Below, piece after piece: positions 1 through 8,091 of a DNA stretch of 64,000 nucleotides. Position 1 is the first letter of the stretch, and the number at the start of each line of letters is the position of its first letter. The translations under genes were made by a program, and so were the position numbers. Origin of the DNA: Paenibacillus phocaeensis (lineage in GTDB: Bacteria > Bacillota > Bacilli > Paenibacillales > Paenibacillaceae); contig NZ_FCOQ01000009.1 of assembly GCF_900021165.1 (NCBI RefSeq), positions 124,001 through 188,000 on the forward strand, read 5' to 3'. The notes beneath the pieces are model-generated. The model was not told where the DNA came from and did not search any database. It was given only the letters and a program-made list of their open reading frames with translations.

Positions 1-253
1 ACAGCTTGCTGCCGCCGAATTTCTTGACGCCCCAGGCCCCGACCGCATAATCCGCCACCATCAGCACGACAACGATCAACGTCTGCAAGATCCAGAAGAA
101 CGGGCCAAACGAATCAAACGAGAAAAACCACCCGTATACGAAAAAGGCAAAATAAACGGCGAGCACCCCGGGCAATACAGGGTACACCGTTCCGGCCATG
201 CCCACGGCAAACAGGGCGATCACCAGAATCCAGCCAAGTACGGTCAGCGCCAT
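1..253 (-). CDS. DUF456 family membrane protein (3' end outside window)
   Basis: The first 84 residues are visible; the gene runs out of the window on the left. The translation is strongly hydrophobic, with about three membrane segments and a short G-x-V-Y-P-x-L-P-G stretch between the first two. That pattern is typical of DUF456 proteins, small integral membrane proteins of unknown function. The ATG is complementary to 251-253 and is preceded by a GAGAGTGAGAGG purine tract that lies in the end of the upstream HAD gene. The gap to that gene is only 4 nt, so the two are probably co-transcribed. The family call rests on recalled pattern and is moderately sure. Confidence 0.7.
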   Translation of the reverse strand, partial: MALTVLGWILVIALFAVGMAGTVYPVLPGVLAVYFAFFVYGWFFSFDSFGPFFWILQTLIVVVLMVADYAVGAWGVKKFGGSKL

Positions 254-257
254 CCTC

Positions 258-1004
258 TCACTCTCCCGTCAATATATAATCCCGAATAATCCAAGCAATT
301 CCATCCTCATTATTCGACGTGGTTACGACATCCGCTTTCTCCTTCACGGCCTCTTGGGCGTTGCCCATCGCCACGCCCAGTCCCGCAGCCTCAATCGCGG
401 CCAGATCATTTAGGCTATCCCCGATGGCTACCACCTCGGACATCTGAAGTCCAAGCAGTCCGCAAACGGTATCGATCCCGCTGGCCTTGCTGATTCCCTT
501 CGGATTTATCTCCAAATTGTGCGGGGATGAATTCGTAATTTCCAGGCCGCCCATCGCCTGCAGCTGCCGCAAAATCTCTCCCCTCACCTCGTCATCCTCG
601 GTAAAATAACCAAACTTCATCCATTGATTCCGCTCCAATAGTTCAGGCTGCCAATTCGTTTCATTATAGCTGCCTTCGACGGCATAAGCCCAGAACCAGA
701 CTTTCTTTTCCCGGGAAATGTCGCACATTTTCGAAACCATAGATCGATCGAGAAGCACCCGGCTGTACAGCTCATGCGGCGACTTCCAAATCTCGCTTCC
801 GTTCACCGTGATCATCGGCGTTCCAAGGTCCAATTGATCTCCGAACGGAATCGCCTCCTGATATCCGCGGCCCGTCGACAAGCAGACATGAACCCCAGCG
901 GCGGCCGCCTTCCGGATCCAGCGTTCCGTCTCCGGCGTAATTTGGTGTTCATCATTCAGCAACGTTCCATCCATATCAAGCGCCAACAGTTTGTATTTCA
1001 ACAA
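258..1004 (-). CDS. HAD superfamily (Cof-type) phosphatase
   Basis: A 248-residue Cof/YidA-type haloacid dehalogenase phosphatase, a cytosolic Mg-dependent enzyme acting on small phosphorylated metabolites; the substrate cannot be told from sequence. Motif I is DMDGTLL near residue 10, with the nucleophile Asp and acid Asp. A Ser/Thr (LSTGR, near 43) serves as motif II. The late motif GDSLNDLAAIEAAG near 195 supplies the metal-binding Asp residues, followed by GVAMGNA. The mid-region C2-type cap between motifs II and III fits subfamily IIB. The start is TTG at 1004, about 8 nt after a GGGGAG site. It ends 4 nt before the DUF456 gene. Confidence 0.9.
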   Translation of the reverse strand: MLKYKLLALDMDGTLLNDEHQITPETERWIRKAAAAGVHVCLSTGRGYQEAIPFGDQLDLGTPMITVNGSEIWKSPHELYSRVLLDRSMVSKMCDISREKKVWFWAYAVEGSYNETNWQPELLERNQWMKFGYFTEDDEVRGEILRQLQAMGGLEITNSSPHNLEINPKGISKASGIDTVCGLLGLQMSEVVAIGDSLNDLAAIEAAGLGVAMGNAQEAVKEKADVVTTSNNEDGIAWIIRDYILTGE

Positions 1005-1120
1005 CAGACAGCTCCCCTATCCGGCATTATTCTTGCTCTCTAAACAGCATACCGCCATTTTACCATATTCCCGGGTTCCGACAAAGCGAAGAGCACCTCA
1101 AGGATCTGCCTATAAGCAAG

Positions 1121-1146
1121 CAAAAGCCGCCCTGCAAGGGGCGGCT
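1121..1146 (-). terminator. Rho-independent terminator of the SPFH gene
   Basis: Read on the minus strand, AGCCGCCC and GGGCGGCT form a perfect 8-bp stem around a 6-nt loop, followed by TTTTGCTT. It lies 31 nt past the stop of the SPFH gene and isolates it from the downstream HAD gene. Confidence 0.85.
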
Positions 1147-1176
1147 AGATGGCTTATTGTTGATAGGATACGGCGA

Positions 1177-2019
1177 TTACCGCTGGTTCGTCAGCGATTG
1201 GATGTCGATGAAAGGCGTAGCGCCGCCCGTCACTTGCGGGAGTTTGCCGTCCCACTTCTCCAGCGCTTTCTCCTGAACTTCGATTTGCTTCAATTGCACC
1301 AGCTCCGGCGTAACTTCCTGCTTCTTCAGCTTAAGTGCTTCGGCCTCAGCTTCGGCTTGGGCGATCTTCTGCTGCGCTTCGATCTGAATCCGTTTCAGGT
1401 CGTTGCTGGCTTTCAGCGCCTGCTGCTGAGCAACCTGTTTCGCTTCGATCGATTGGTTAAACGCATCGGAGAATTTAAAATTGACGATGTTAATTTCATT
1501 CACAATCAAATCGTATTTTGCCAGTCGGGTGGTTAAATGATCACTGATCTCTCCGGCGACGACATCGCGCTTAGCGATCAAATCCTCCGCCTGGTAACGT
1601 GCTGTCACTTCCTTCACGATCTCCTGCACAGCCGGATTAATAATGACCGTGTCGAAATTGCCGCCGATATTGTTCATCAGATTATAGGCCGACTCCTTGT
1701 TCACCGAATAGTTGACGGCAACATGCGTGGAGACCGGCTGCAGATCCTTGGAGGAAGCGGTCGTATCGGTTTCCGTTTTCGTGACTTGCGTGTTCACCTG
1801 AATAACGGTCTGTATAAACGGCACTTTGAAATGCATGCCCGGGGATAAAATATTGCTGTTCAACTTCCCGAACGTCTTATACAAGCCGACGTGACCATAT
1901 TCGACTTGGGCGTAGCTGTTCGAACCAACGATAAGTAGAACGATGACGATGATGGCCGTGGATATCCATTTCCCCATGGGGATGTTCCTTTTGGGTTGCT
2001 GCTGCGTACCTGTCTCCAT
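1177..2019 (-). CDS. SPFH/prohibitin-family membrane protein
   Basis: A 280-residue prohibitin-type (Band 7/SPFH) protein. One membrane segment (ISTAIIVIVLLIVGS) lies near residues 18-34, followed by the SPFH domain (VEYGHVGLYKTFGK onward) and a long Ala/Glu/Gln-rich coiled coil (about 180-250, KQVAQQQALKASND). Proteins of this family oligomerise as membrane scaffolds in lipid microdomains. The open frame extends upstream, but I chose ATG 2019 (METGTQQQ) because AAGGAGAGG stands 7 nt before it. A terminator follows the gene. It sits behind the metal-transport operon; whether it shares that transcript is unclear. Confidence 0.88.
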   Translation of the reverse strand: METGTQQQPKRNIPMGKWISTAIIVIVLLIVGSNSYAQVEYGHVGLYKTFGKLNSNILSPGMHFKVPFIQTVIQVNTQVTKTETDTTASSKDLQPVSTHVAVNYSVNKESAYNLMNNIGGNFDTVIINPAVQEIVKEVTARYQAEDLIAKRDVVAGEISDHLTTRLAKYDLIVNEINIVNFKFSDAFNQSIEAKQVAQQQALKASNDLKRIQIEAQQKIAQAEAEAEALKLKKQEVTPELVQLKQIEVQEKALEKWDGKLPQVTGGATPFIDIQSLTNQR

Positions 2020-2051
2020 ATGAATCCCTCTCCTTATATGATGTCTGACCG

Positions 2052-2098
2052 GCCTGTTTTGCCGGGTAACTATATTTAGTAATACGGGGAAAACAGGC
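2052..2098 (-). other. Long-loop inverted repeat after the Mn transporter operon
   Basis: GCCTGTTTT at 2052-2060 and AAAACAGGC at 2090-2098 are perfect inverted repeats with a further GC-rich inner pairing. They lie between the stop of the second permease gene and the SPFH start. There is no clear U-run, so it may be an mRNA-end hairpin rather than a true terminator. Confidence 0.4.
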
Positions 2099-2157
2099 AC
2101 TTGGTAGCAAAAACAATTCATTTCCAGCATCCACCGGCCATCCGCTCTTCCGCTGAT

Positions 2158-3039
2158 TTAAGCCGCAGCAGAGTGCGGCCGTTTCCGGTTCCCGAACCGG
2201 GCGATCAGGCCGTGTTTCGGAGAACCCACAAATGCCAGCAGAAACAGGAGTCCGGCTACCGTAACCATCGAGCCGGCGATGGAGGCGTCCAGCCATTTCG
2301 CTGCATAGTAGCCGCCGGCTGCGCTGATCGCGCCGATGAGGACACTGTACACCAGCATCACGCTCAACCGATCGGTTAGCAGGTAGGCCGCAGAAGCCGG
2401 GATGATCAGCATGCCGACGACCAGAATCGCCCCTACGCTCTCAAAAGAAGCCACCGTCGACAGTGAAACGAGCCCCATCAGCAAATAGTGGAACAACACC
2501 ACCGGAATCCCTACCGCGGCCGCCAACGCGGGATCGAAGGCGCATAACTTGAACTGCTTGTAGAATAGCAGGATGGCCGCCAGCACGATCAGCAGCGTCC
2601 CGCCCAACATCCAGACGGCGACCGGTCCCATATCGTAGCCGTTCCAGATCCAGGTATCCCATTGGACATAAGCAATTTCGCCGAACAACACGCAATCCAG
2701 GTCCAGGTCAATATGCGAAGCGTTCCGGCTGATCAAAATCACGCCAACGGCGAACAGCGCCGTAAACACAATGCCGATCGAGGCATCGGATTGCAGGCCG
2801 CTTTGCTGCAGCGCCTGGATCAGAAAGACGGTGATCAGTCCCAGCACGGCAGCTCCGACTAACATCAGCATGGAGTCCCGCGAACTGCTGATCAGGAAGG
2901 CGATCGCGATGCCAGGCAGCACGGAGTGGCTGATGGCATCCCCAACCATGGCCATTTTTCGCAAAATCAGAAAGCAGCCCAGAATTCCACACGTTGCCGC
3001 TACAAGCGTACCGGTCAAGATAATCCAAAAATCGGCCAT
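2158..3039 (-). CDS. mntD: Manganese/zinc ABC transporter permease (MntD-like)
   Basis: A 293-residue integral membrane subunit of the ABC-3 (ZnuB/MntC/TroC) permease family, with about eight to nine hydrophobic segments. The start MADFWIILTGTLVAATCGILG resembles MntD-type permeases; the conserved GDAISHSVLPGIA segment near residues 33-45 is the family hallmark. It pairs with the upstream permease to form a heterodimeric channel driven by the operon's ATPase. The ATG at 3039 follows the upstream stop by about 1 nt, which indicates translational coupling. Mn rather than Zn is favoured by the operator upstream of the first gene. Confidence 0.88.
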   Translation of the reverse strand: MADFWIILTGTLVAATCGILGCFLILRKMAMVGDAISHSVLPGIAIAFLISSSRDSMLMLVGAAVLGLITVFLIQALQQSGLQSDASIGIVFTALFAVGVILISRNASHIDLDLDCVLFGEIAYVQWDTWIWNGYDMGPVAVWMLGGTLLIVLAAILLFYKQFKLCAFDPALAAAVGIPVVLFHYLLMGLVSLSTVASFESVGAILVVGMLIIPASAAYLLTDRLSVMLVYSVLIGAISAAGGYYAAKWLDASIAGSMVTVAGLLFLLAFVGSPKHGLIARFGNRKRPHSAAA

Positions 3040-3040
3040 T

Positions 3041-3994
3041 TTAATCCGTCCCCCTTTCGACGGTGTGTCCCGCTTGCCGGATCATCGCCAGCTCCGCAGG
3101 TTGCTGCACCTCGCTGCGGCCGCGCCCGCGGCGTACCCACTTGGCCAACAGCCCCCGATTCGGCGCACACACGGCAGAGACAGCAAACAATGCCGTAGCG
3201 GCAAGCACCGTCACCGGACCTGTCGGCAGATTCGACAAGGTGGAGCTGATCAGCGTGCCGGTAACCCCTGACAGCGCTCCAAAAACGCCGGCCAGAACGA
3301 CCATAACGCCTAAAGCGTCGGTCCAGTACCGGGCGGCCACCGCCGGGGTAATGAGCAGGGCGGCCACCAATACGACGCCCACAGCTTGAATGCCTACGAC
3401 AACCGCAACGACGGTCATCAACAGCAGGAGTTGCTCGAGGAAAGCAACTTTGAGCCCCATTCCCCGGGCAAAACCGGGATCAAAACTCACCAACTTGAAC
3501 TCCTTAAAGAGCAGCGCGCTAATCGCAATCAACAGCACGGACACCGCGCCCATGAGATAGACATCCGTCAGCATCATGGAAGCCGCCTGGCCAAACATGT
3601 ATTTGTCGAGTCCGCTCTGGTTCCCGTTGCCGCTGTGCTGAATTTTGGTCAACATCACGATCCCGATGCCGAAAAACACCGACAGCACAATCCCAAGCGC
3701 CGCATCCTGCTTGATCCGCGTGTACCGGGTAATCGCGGAGATGCCAAACGTCGCAGCCATCCCGGCGAGGATGGCGCCCAGCATGAACAAGCCCACCGAT
3801 TTGACCCCGCTCAGCATAAACGCGATGCAAATCCCCGGCAGCGCGGCATGCGCCAGCGCATCCCCAAGCAAGCTTTGTTTGCGCAGGTAAGTGAAGGATC
3901 CGATGACGCCGCTGCCCAAGCCAAGTAACAGGGATCCCATCAAGATCCATTGCAGGTTCGGATCAGTCACCCATTGCCACATTGTCGTCAGCAT
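3041..3994 (-). CDS. mntC: Manganese/zinc ABC transporter permease (MntC-like)
   Basis: A 317-residue ABC-3 family permease with eight to nine membrane segments and the signature GDALAHAALPGICIAFML near residues 38-55. The C-terminal 30 residues are hydrophilic (WVRRGRGRSEVQQ...), a cytosolic tail absent from the partner permease. It starts at ATG 3994, just after the ATPase stop, and abuts the next permease. Together with the ATPase and lipoprotein it forms a four-gene metal importer. Pairing of two different permeases is the Bacillus mntABCD arrangement. Confidence 0.88.
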   Translation of the reverse strand: MLTTMWQWVTDPNLQWILMGSLLLGLGSGVIGSFTYLRKQSLLGDALAHAALPGICIAFMLSGVKSVGLFMLGAILAGMAATFGISAITRYTRIKQDAALGIVLSVFFGIGIVMLTKIQHSGNGNQSGLDKYMFGQAASMMLTDVYLMGAVSVLLIAISALLFKEFKLVSFDPGFARGMGLKVAFLEQLLLLMTVVAVVVGIQAVGVVLVAALLITPAVAARYWTDALGVMVVLAGVFGALSGVTGTLISSTLSNLPTGPVTVLAATALFAVSAVCAPNRGLLAKWVRRGRGRSEVQQPAELAMIRQAGHTVERGTD

Positions 3995-3999
3995 CGCCG

Positions 4000-4758
4000 T
4001 TACACCGCCCCTGCAGGCACAGCGCCGAAATCCGCCAACATGGCGATTCTTCCGCCGTACGTCCTGTGCAAATGATCCGGCGTAAACGTCTCCCCGGTTG
4101 GTCCTGCGGCAATCAACTCGCCGTTCAGCAGCACTACGTGATCGAAGTATTCCTTGACTGTCGACAAATCGTGATGCACGACCAGCACCGTTTTGCCCTG
4201 TTCTTTTAATTCGTGCAGCAAAGCGATGATCGCTTTTTCGGTAGTGGCATCCACGCCGGCAAACGGTTCATCCATAAAATACACCTGCGCGTTCTGCGCC
4301 AGCGCCCGGGCCAGGAACACCCGCTGCTGTTGGCCGCCGGACAGCTGGCTGATCTGGCGGCCGGCAAACTCCGCCATCCCTACCTTTGCCAGACACTCGA
4401 GCGCGATCTGCCGTTCCTTCGCCCCGGGGCGGCGGAACCAGCCAAGCTGGCCGTAACGCCCCATCATCACGACGTCCAGCGCGTTCGTTGGGAAATCCCA
4501 ATCGACCGATTCCCGCTGCGGCACGTAACCGATCAGCTTGCGCTGCTCCCGGTAGGACTTGCCGTAGATGCGAACTTCACCGTCCAGCGTCGGAAGCAAT
4601 CCCAGTACGGCTTTCAGAAGCGTGGATTTTCCCGCCCCATTCGGACCGAGAATCCCGATCAACTGACCCTCCGGAATTTGAAAAGATACCGATCGCAACA
4701 CCGGCTTTTTCTGATAAGCGACCGTTAATCGGTTCACTTCAAGTGGATACCCGTTCAT
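4000..4758 (-). CDS. mntB: Manganese/zinc ABC transporter ATP-binding protein (MntB-like)
   Basis: A 252-residue ABC ATPase. Walker A is GPNGAGKST near residue 37, the signature is LSGGQQQR near 138, Walker B is VYFMDEP near 158, and the switch His is in VVHHDL near 192. The first residues ([21 protein letters not shown]) follow the metal-uptake ATPase pattern. AAGGGGAG stands before ATG 4758. It is the cytosolic motor for the two permeases encoded immediately downstream. Confidence 0.9.
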   Translation of the reverse strand: MNGYPLEVNRLTVAYQKKPVLRSVSFQIPEGQLIGILGPNGAGKSTLLKAVLGLLPTLDGEVRIYGKSYREQRKLIGYVPQRESVDWDFPTNALDVVMMGRYGQLGWFRRPGAKERQIALECLAKVGMAEFAGRQISQLSGGQQQRVFLARALAQNAQVYFMDEPFAGVDATTEKAIIALLHELKEQGKTVLVVHHDLSTVKEYFDHVVLLNGELIAAGPTGETFTPDHLHRTYGGRIAMLADFGAVPAGAV

Positions 4759-4783
4759 CCTTGCTCTCCCCTTTCTGGACTCT

Positions 4784-5758
4784 CTATTTCAACGCTTCGA
4801 CAATCGTGTTCACGTTATGCTGAACCATGTGAATGTAAGTATCCGCTTCTGAACCGGGTTCGCCCAGCGAATCGGAATACAACTCGCCGCCGATCTGGAC
4901 CGTATGCCCCAGCTCTGCGGCCCCGGCGATCACCGCCTCCATCGACTTGGTTGGGATACTTGATTCGACGAATACGGCTTTGATCTTGTTCTCGACCAGG
5001 AAGTCCCGGAGCTTAGCGACGTCCTTCGAACCGTATTCCGCCGCCGTACTGATTCCCTGCAGTCCCATCACCTTAATCCCGTAGGCGTCTCCGAAATAGC
5101 CAAACGCATCATGCGCCGTTACCAGCACCCGATCCTGCTGCGGAATTTCCGCGATCCGCTCTTTCACTTCCGCGTCGAGCTTCTCCAATTCGCCGATGTA
5201 CGCCTCGGCGTTCTGACGGTATACCTCCGCATGATCTGGATCATAGGACGTCAACGTATCCCGGATCGTTTGCGTCGCCGTGATCCAATGCCGGACGTTA
5301 AACCAAATATGCGGGTCATATTGCGTGCCTCCGGCATTCGCACCGGATCGCAGTTCGCCGGGATCGATGTCTTTCGAAACGGCCACAGTCCGCTTTTTCT
5401 GCTCCAGTTTTTCGAAAATTTCCGTCATTTTCCCCTCCAAATGCAGCCCCCCGTAAAAGACGATGTCCGCATTGTCCAGCTTCTCGATATCGCCCTGCGA
5501 CGCCTTATACAGATGGGGATCTACTCCAGGGCCCATGAGACCGGTCACCGCCACCTCCTCACCGCCGACCTCCCGGACAACATCCGAAATCATTCCAATC
5601 GTAGCCACCACCTGTACCTGGGAAGCGTCCGCTGAACGCCGGCTTTGATCCGCCTGGCCTTCGACCTTGCTGCACGCCGCCAATAGGATTAAGGCCAACA
5701 CTCCCAATGTCATCTTGGCCCTTTCGAACGGGCTCTTCTTCACTTTCAATTCATCCAT
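4784..5758 (-). CDS. mntA: Metal-binding lipoprotein of the Mn/Zn ABC transporter (MntA-like)
   Basis: A 324-residue cluster A-I solute-binding protein. The lipobox LAAC places lipidated Cys at residue 29. Predicted metal ligands are His82 (DPHLY), His150 (DPHIWFN), His216 (TAHDAFGYF) and Asp296 (LYSDSLG). The His at the third position is TroA/MntA-like and differs from the Glu of PsaA. I moved the start from 5806 to ATG 5758 because a GGAGAGGAGAAGG ribosome site precedes it and a typical signal peptide follows. It is the first gene of the operon and carries the MntR-like operator upstream. It captures the cation outside the membrane and delivers it to the permeases. Confidence 0.9.
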   Translation of the reverse strand: MDELKVKKSPFERAKMTLGVLALILLAACSKVEGQADQSRRSADASQVQVVATIGMISDVVREVGGEEVAVTGLMGPGVDPHLYKASQGDIEKLDNADIVFYGGLHLEGKMTEIFEKLEQKKRTVAVSKDIDPGELRSGANAGGTQYDPHIWFNVRHWITATQTIRDTLTSYDPDHAEVYRQNAEAYIGELEKLDAEVKERIAEIPQQDRVLVTAHDAFGYFGDAYGIKVMGLQGISTAAEYGSKDVAKLRDFLVENKIKAVFVESSIPTKSMEAVIAGAAELGHTVQIGGELYSDSLGEPGSEADTYIHMVQHNVNTIVEALK

Positions 5759-5794
5759 TTCCCTTCTCCTCTCCTCGAAAACCGTTAATGTTGT

Positions 5795-5810
5795 ACAAGT
5801 GAACACTTGT
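5795..5810. promoter_or_regulatory. Perfect palindrome in the mnt leader (possible second operator)
   Basis: ACAAGTG and CACTTGT (7 bp each, 2-nt centre) lie 37 nt upstream of the mntA start and downstream of the predicted promoter. The symmetry and placement suit a repressor site or a short leader hairpin; no factor is assigned. Confidence 0.45.
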
Positions 5811-5832
5811 TTTCCTTGTGACTATTTGTTAG

Positions 5833-5866
5833 TTAATATTAAAAATGTTTCCCTAATGCAAATTTT
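5833..5866 (-). promoter_or_regulatory. mntA promoter with overlapping MntR-like operator
   Basis: On the minus strand, TTGCAT (5856-5861) and TATTAA (5833-5838) are separated by 17 nt and form a sigma-A-type promoter. The sequence AAATTTGCATTAGGGAAAC across 5847-5865 closely follows the MntR (DtxR-family) box of Bacillus mnt genes. It covers the -35 hexamer and spacer, so binding would block RNA polymerase when Mn(II) is ample. The assignment rests on remembered consensus. Confidence 0.7.
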
Positions 5867-5945
5867 AAGCAAAAGTCTGCCAAATGGCAAGGGGGAAATC
5901 CAAGAATACGAAAAAATGAACTCCAAAAAAAATCAACTCCATAAG

Positions 5946-5973
5946 AAAAAGCCCGCTCGAAGCGAGCAAGGCT
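5946..5973 (-). terminator. Rho-independent terminator of the second PBP gene
   Basis: Minus-strand GCC-TT-GCTCG pairs with CGAGC-G-GGC around CTT and is followed by TTTTTC. It ends transcription just after the stop at 5990 and before the mnt operator region. Confidence 0.75.
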
Positions 5974-5989
5974 CTAGCTTTGGAACCGA

Positions 5990-7990
5990 TTATTTTGGGG
6001 GGATTCCGGCCAATCCGTATTCCCGGTCATACGCATCGAAGATTTTCCGCGCGACCGGAGCCGCGCTGTGGGCGCCAAATCCGCCTTCCGGAATGACAAC
6101 CGCCACCGCCAGCTTCGGCTTCTCTCTCGGCGCAAACGCAATAAATACGCCGTTATCCAACAGCTCTTTCCTGTAATCCTGCTGCGAAGTCCCCGTCTTC
6201 CGTGCAAAATCGTACGGAAACCCGTCAAATGCGCTCACGGCCGTTCGCATCCCGCCGATGACCTCGTCCCAATAGGCGCCTTTCATCTTGACCTCGTTCA
6301 ACACCCTCGGCTCAAATTGCACCACCACATGGCCATCGGCATCGGTCATTTTTTGCACAAGTCTAGGCTGCATGCGCTTCCCCCGATTAGCCAGCGTCGC
6401 GGCATATTGCGCCAGTTGCATCGTGGTATACTTCCCCTGCTGTCCGAAGGAAGCATAGGCCAACCGGGACAACGCCGTTTGCGATTCGTCTTTATAATCC
6501 AGGATCCCCCGGTATTCATCGGGCAAATCAATTCCCGTGGAGATGCCTAACCCAAACTGTTTCATGTAATCGTCCCAAACTTCGATTCCCTTGGCTCTAT
6601 ATTTGTTGTAAAGCTGCTCGCCGACCATATCGACCATAAACGCGTTGGAGGAATACCGGATCGCTAATTCGGGGTCAATCGAGCCGTACACATGGCTTGA
6701 GGAGTTCCGCACACTCGCCGAGTCGTTGCGGCCGAAATAAGCAATTCCACGGTCGTTATACTTCGTAGTTGTCGTAAACAAACCTTCGTTTAGTCCAATT
6801 AACACCGACAACGGCTTGATCGTCGATCCCAGATACACCGTCGAATCAAATTCATGGCCGGAGCGCCCCGAGGAAAACGGCGTGATCGTTCCGTTTCGAT
6901 AGTTTGACGAAATTTGGTTCCACACCTCTTCGGACACCCCGCCCGATTGCCACACATTCGTATCGTAATCCGGCATGCTCGCCATAGCGATCACGTTGCC
7001 CGTATCAACCTCCATCGCTACCGCATAACCGGTTTGGGCGTAAGGATGCACCTTGCCGGAGACGGGATTCTTGTGCACCCATTGGATTTGGTCCAGAATC
7101 GCCTGCTCTGCCGCCAACTGCACATTCTTATTTAGCGTGGTATGCAGATCATACCCTTTTACGGGAGGAACGATTTCGGAGATGCCGTTTGCCATATTAC
7201 GCGGGTCGATCGAGACCTGCTTGTATCCGTTCTTGCCGCGCAGCTCCCGTTGATAGTAAAGCTCCAATCCGTCGAAGCCGACGAACTCCTCTTCCGTGTA
7301 TTGCAGCGCCGGATCCGTATCCCTCTGCTCCCTGATCGGTTTGTACGCCGCCAAATCATAGGTGGATTGATACTTCTTGAGGTAACCGATCGTTTGTACC
7401 GCTACGAGATCGGGATCGTAATGCCGCACCGATTCCTCAATGATATCTATCCCGGGGAATCTGTACTTCTGAGACAGGAAATACGCGATCTCCCGTTCAC
7501 TTAAATCGCTCTTGATTCGGCGCGGAGCAAATCCGCCTCCGCGACGGAAGTCCAAATCCATCTGATCCAGAATCTCCGCCTCCGTCATCCTGGATTCCGG
7601 ATCGCCATAGGTATCGAAAACCTTCTTCAGCTCTTTCGCCAGCACCGCTGCCTCCGTCAAATTAGCTTTTCCCGCCTCGGTCGCAGCATCGTAGTTACTT
7701 TTTTGCAGAGTCAAATATAAAGTTTGGATGGGGGTGGAGTACGCCAGCCGCTCTCCCCCTGCTGCCAGAATCGATCCCCGGACCGGCGGCATCGGCACAT
7801 CCTTGACCCGCATTTTGACCTCTTCCTTGGAGAGCGTCGGCCCCTCCACGAACTGCATGATCGCAAGCCGGATGATGATGATCGTAAATAGGGCAAAAGC
7901 GCTGAAGAAAAACAAATTCAACCGAATGTGAAAATGCCGCCGCATGGAGGCCTGCTGCTCCCGAGGATCTTCCGACACGTATCTGTTCAT
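5990..7990 (-). CDS. Class B penicillin-binding protein 2 (PbpA/PbpH-like)
   Basis: A 666-residue monofunctional DD-transpeptidase that cross-links peptidoglycan during side-wall elongation. It has one N-terminal membrane anchor (about 26-46), a dimerisation domain (PRG-like motif near 70, PRRIK near 157) and a penicillin-binding domain with S389-T-I-K392, S447-S-N449 and K598-T-G-T601. The motif set is intact, so the enzyme should be active. AGGAGGG lies about 13 nt before ATG 7990, somewhat far. It directly follows, and closely resembles, the PBP encoded at 8092-10167. Bacillus likewise has a redundant PbpA/PbpH pair for rod shape. Confidence 0.92.
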   Translation of the reverse strand: MNRYVSEDPREQQASMRRHFHIRLNLFFFSAFALFTIIIIRLAIMQFVEGPTLSKEEVKMRVKDVPMPPVRGSILAAGGERLAYSTPIQTLYLTLQKSNYDAATEAGKANLTEAAVLAKELKKVFDTYGDPESRMTEAEILDQMDLDFRRGGGFAPRRIKSDLSEREIAYFLSQKYRFPGIDIIEESVRHYDPDLVAVQTIGYLKKYQSTYDLAAYKPIREQRDTDPALQYTEEEFVGFDGLELYYQRELRGKNGYKQVSIDPRNMANGISEIVPPVKGYDLHTTLNKNVQLAAEQAILDQIQWVHKNPVSGKVHPYAQTGYAVAMEVDTGNVIAMASMPDYDTNVWQSGGVSEEVWNQISSNYRNGTITPFSSGRSGHEFDSTVYLGSTIKPLSVLIGLNEGLFTTTTKYNDRGIAYFGRNDSASVRNSSSHVYGSIDPELAIRYSSNAFMVDMVGEQLYNKYRAKGIEVWDDYMKQFGLGISTGIDLPDEYRGILDYKDESQTALSRLAYASFGQQGKYTTMQLAQYAATLANRGKRMQPRLVQKMTDADGHVVVQFEPRVLNEVKMKGAYWDEVIGGMRTAVSAFDGFPYDFARKTGTSQQDYRKELLDNGVFIAFAPREKPKLAVAVVIPEGGFGAHSAAPVARKIFDAYDREYGLAGIPPK

Positions 7991-8023
7991 CGTTTAGTTC
8001 GTTCCCTCCTCGCTTAGGGGATC

Positions 8024-8062
8024 AAAAAAGCGACCTTCTCAACATGATGTGAAAAGGTCGCT
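8024..8062 (-). terminator. Rho-independent terminator between the two PBP genes
   Basis: On the minus strand AGCGACCTTTTCA and TTGAGAAGGTCGCT form a long stem (one mismatch/wobble zone) followed by TTTTTT. It ends the upstream PBP transcript, so the two paralogues are separate transcription units. Confidence 0.85.
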
Positions 8063-8091
8063 GCTGTACGAATATTAAGTTAAGGGGTGGT

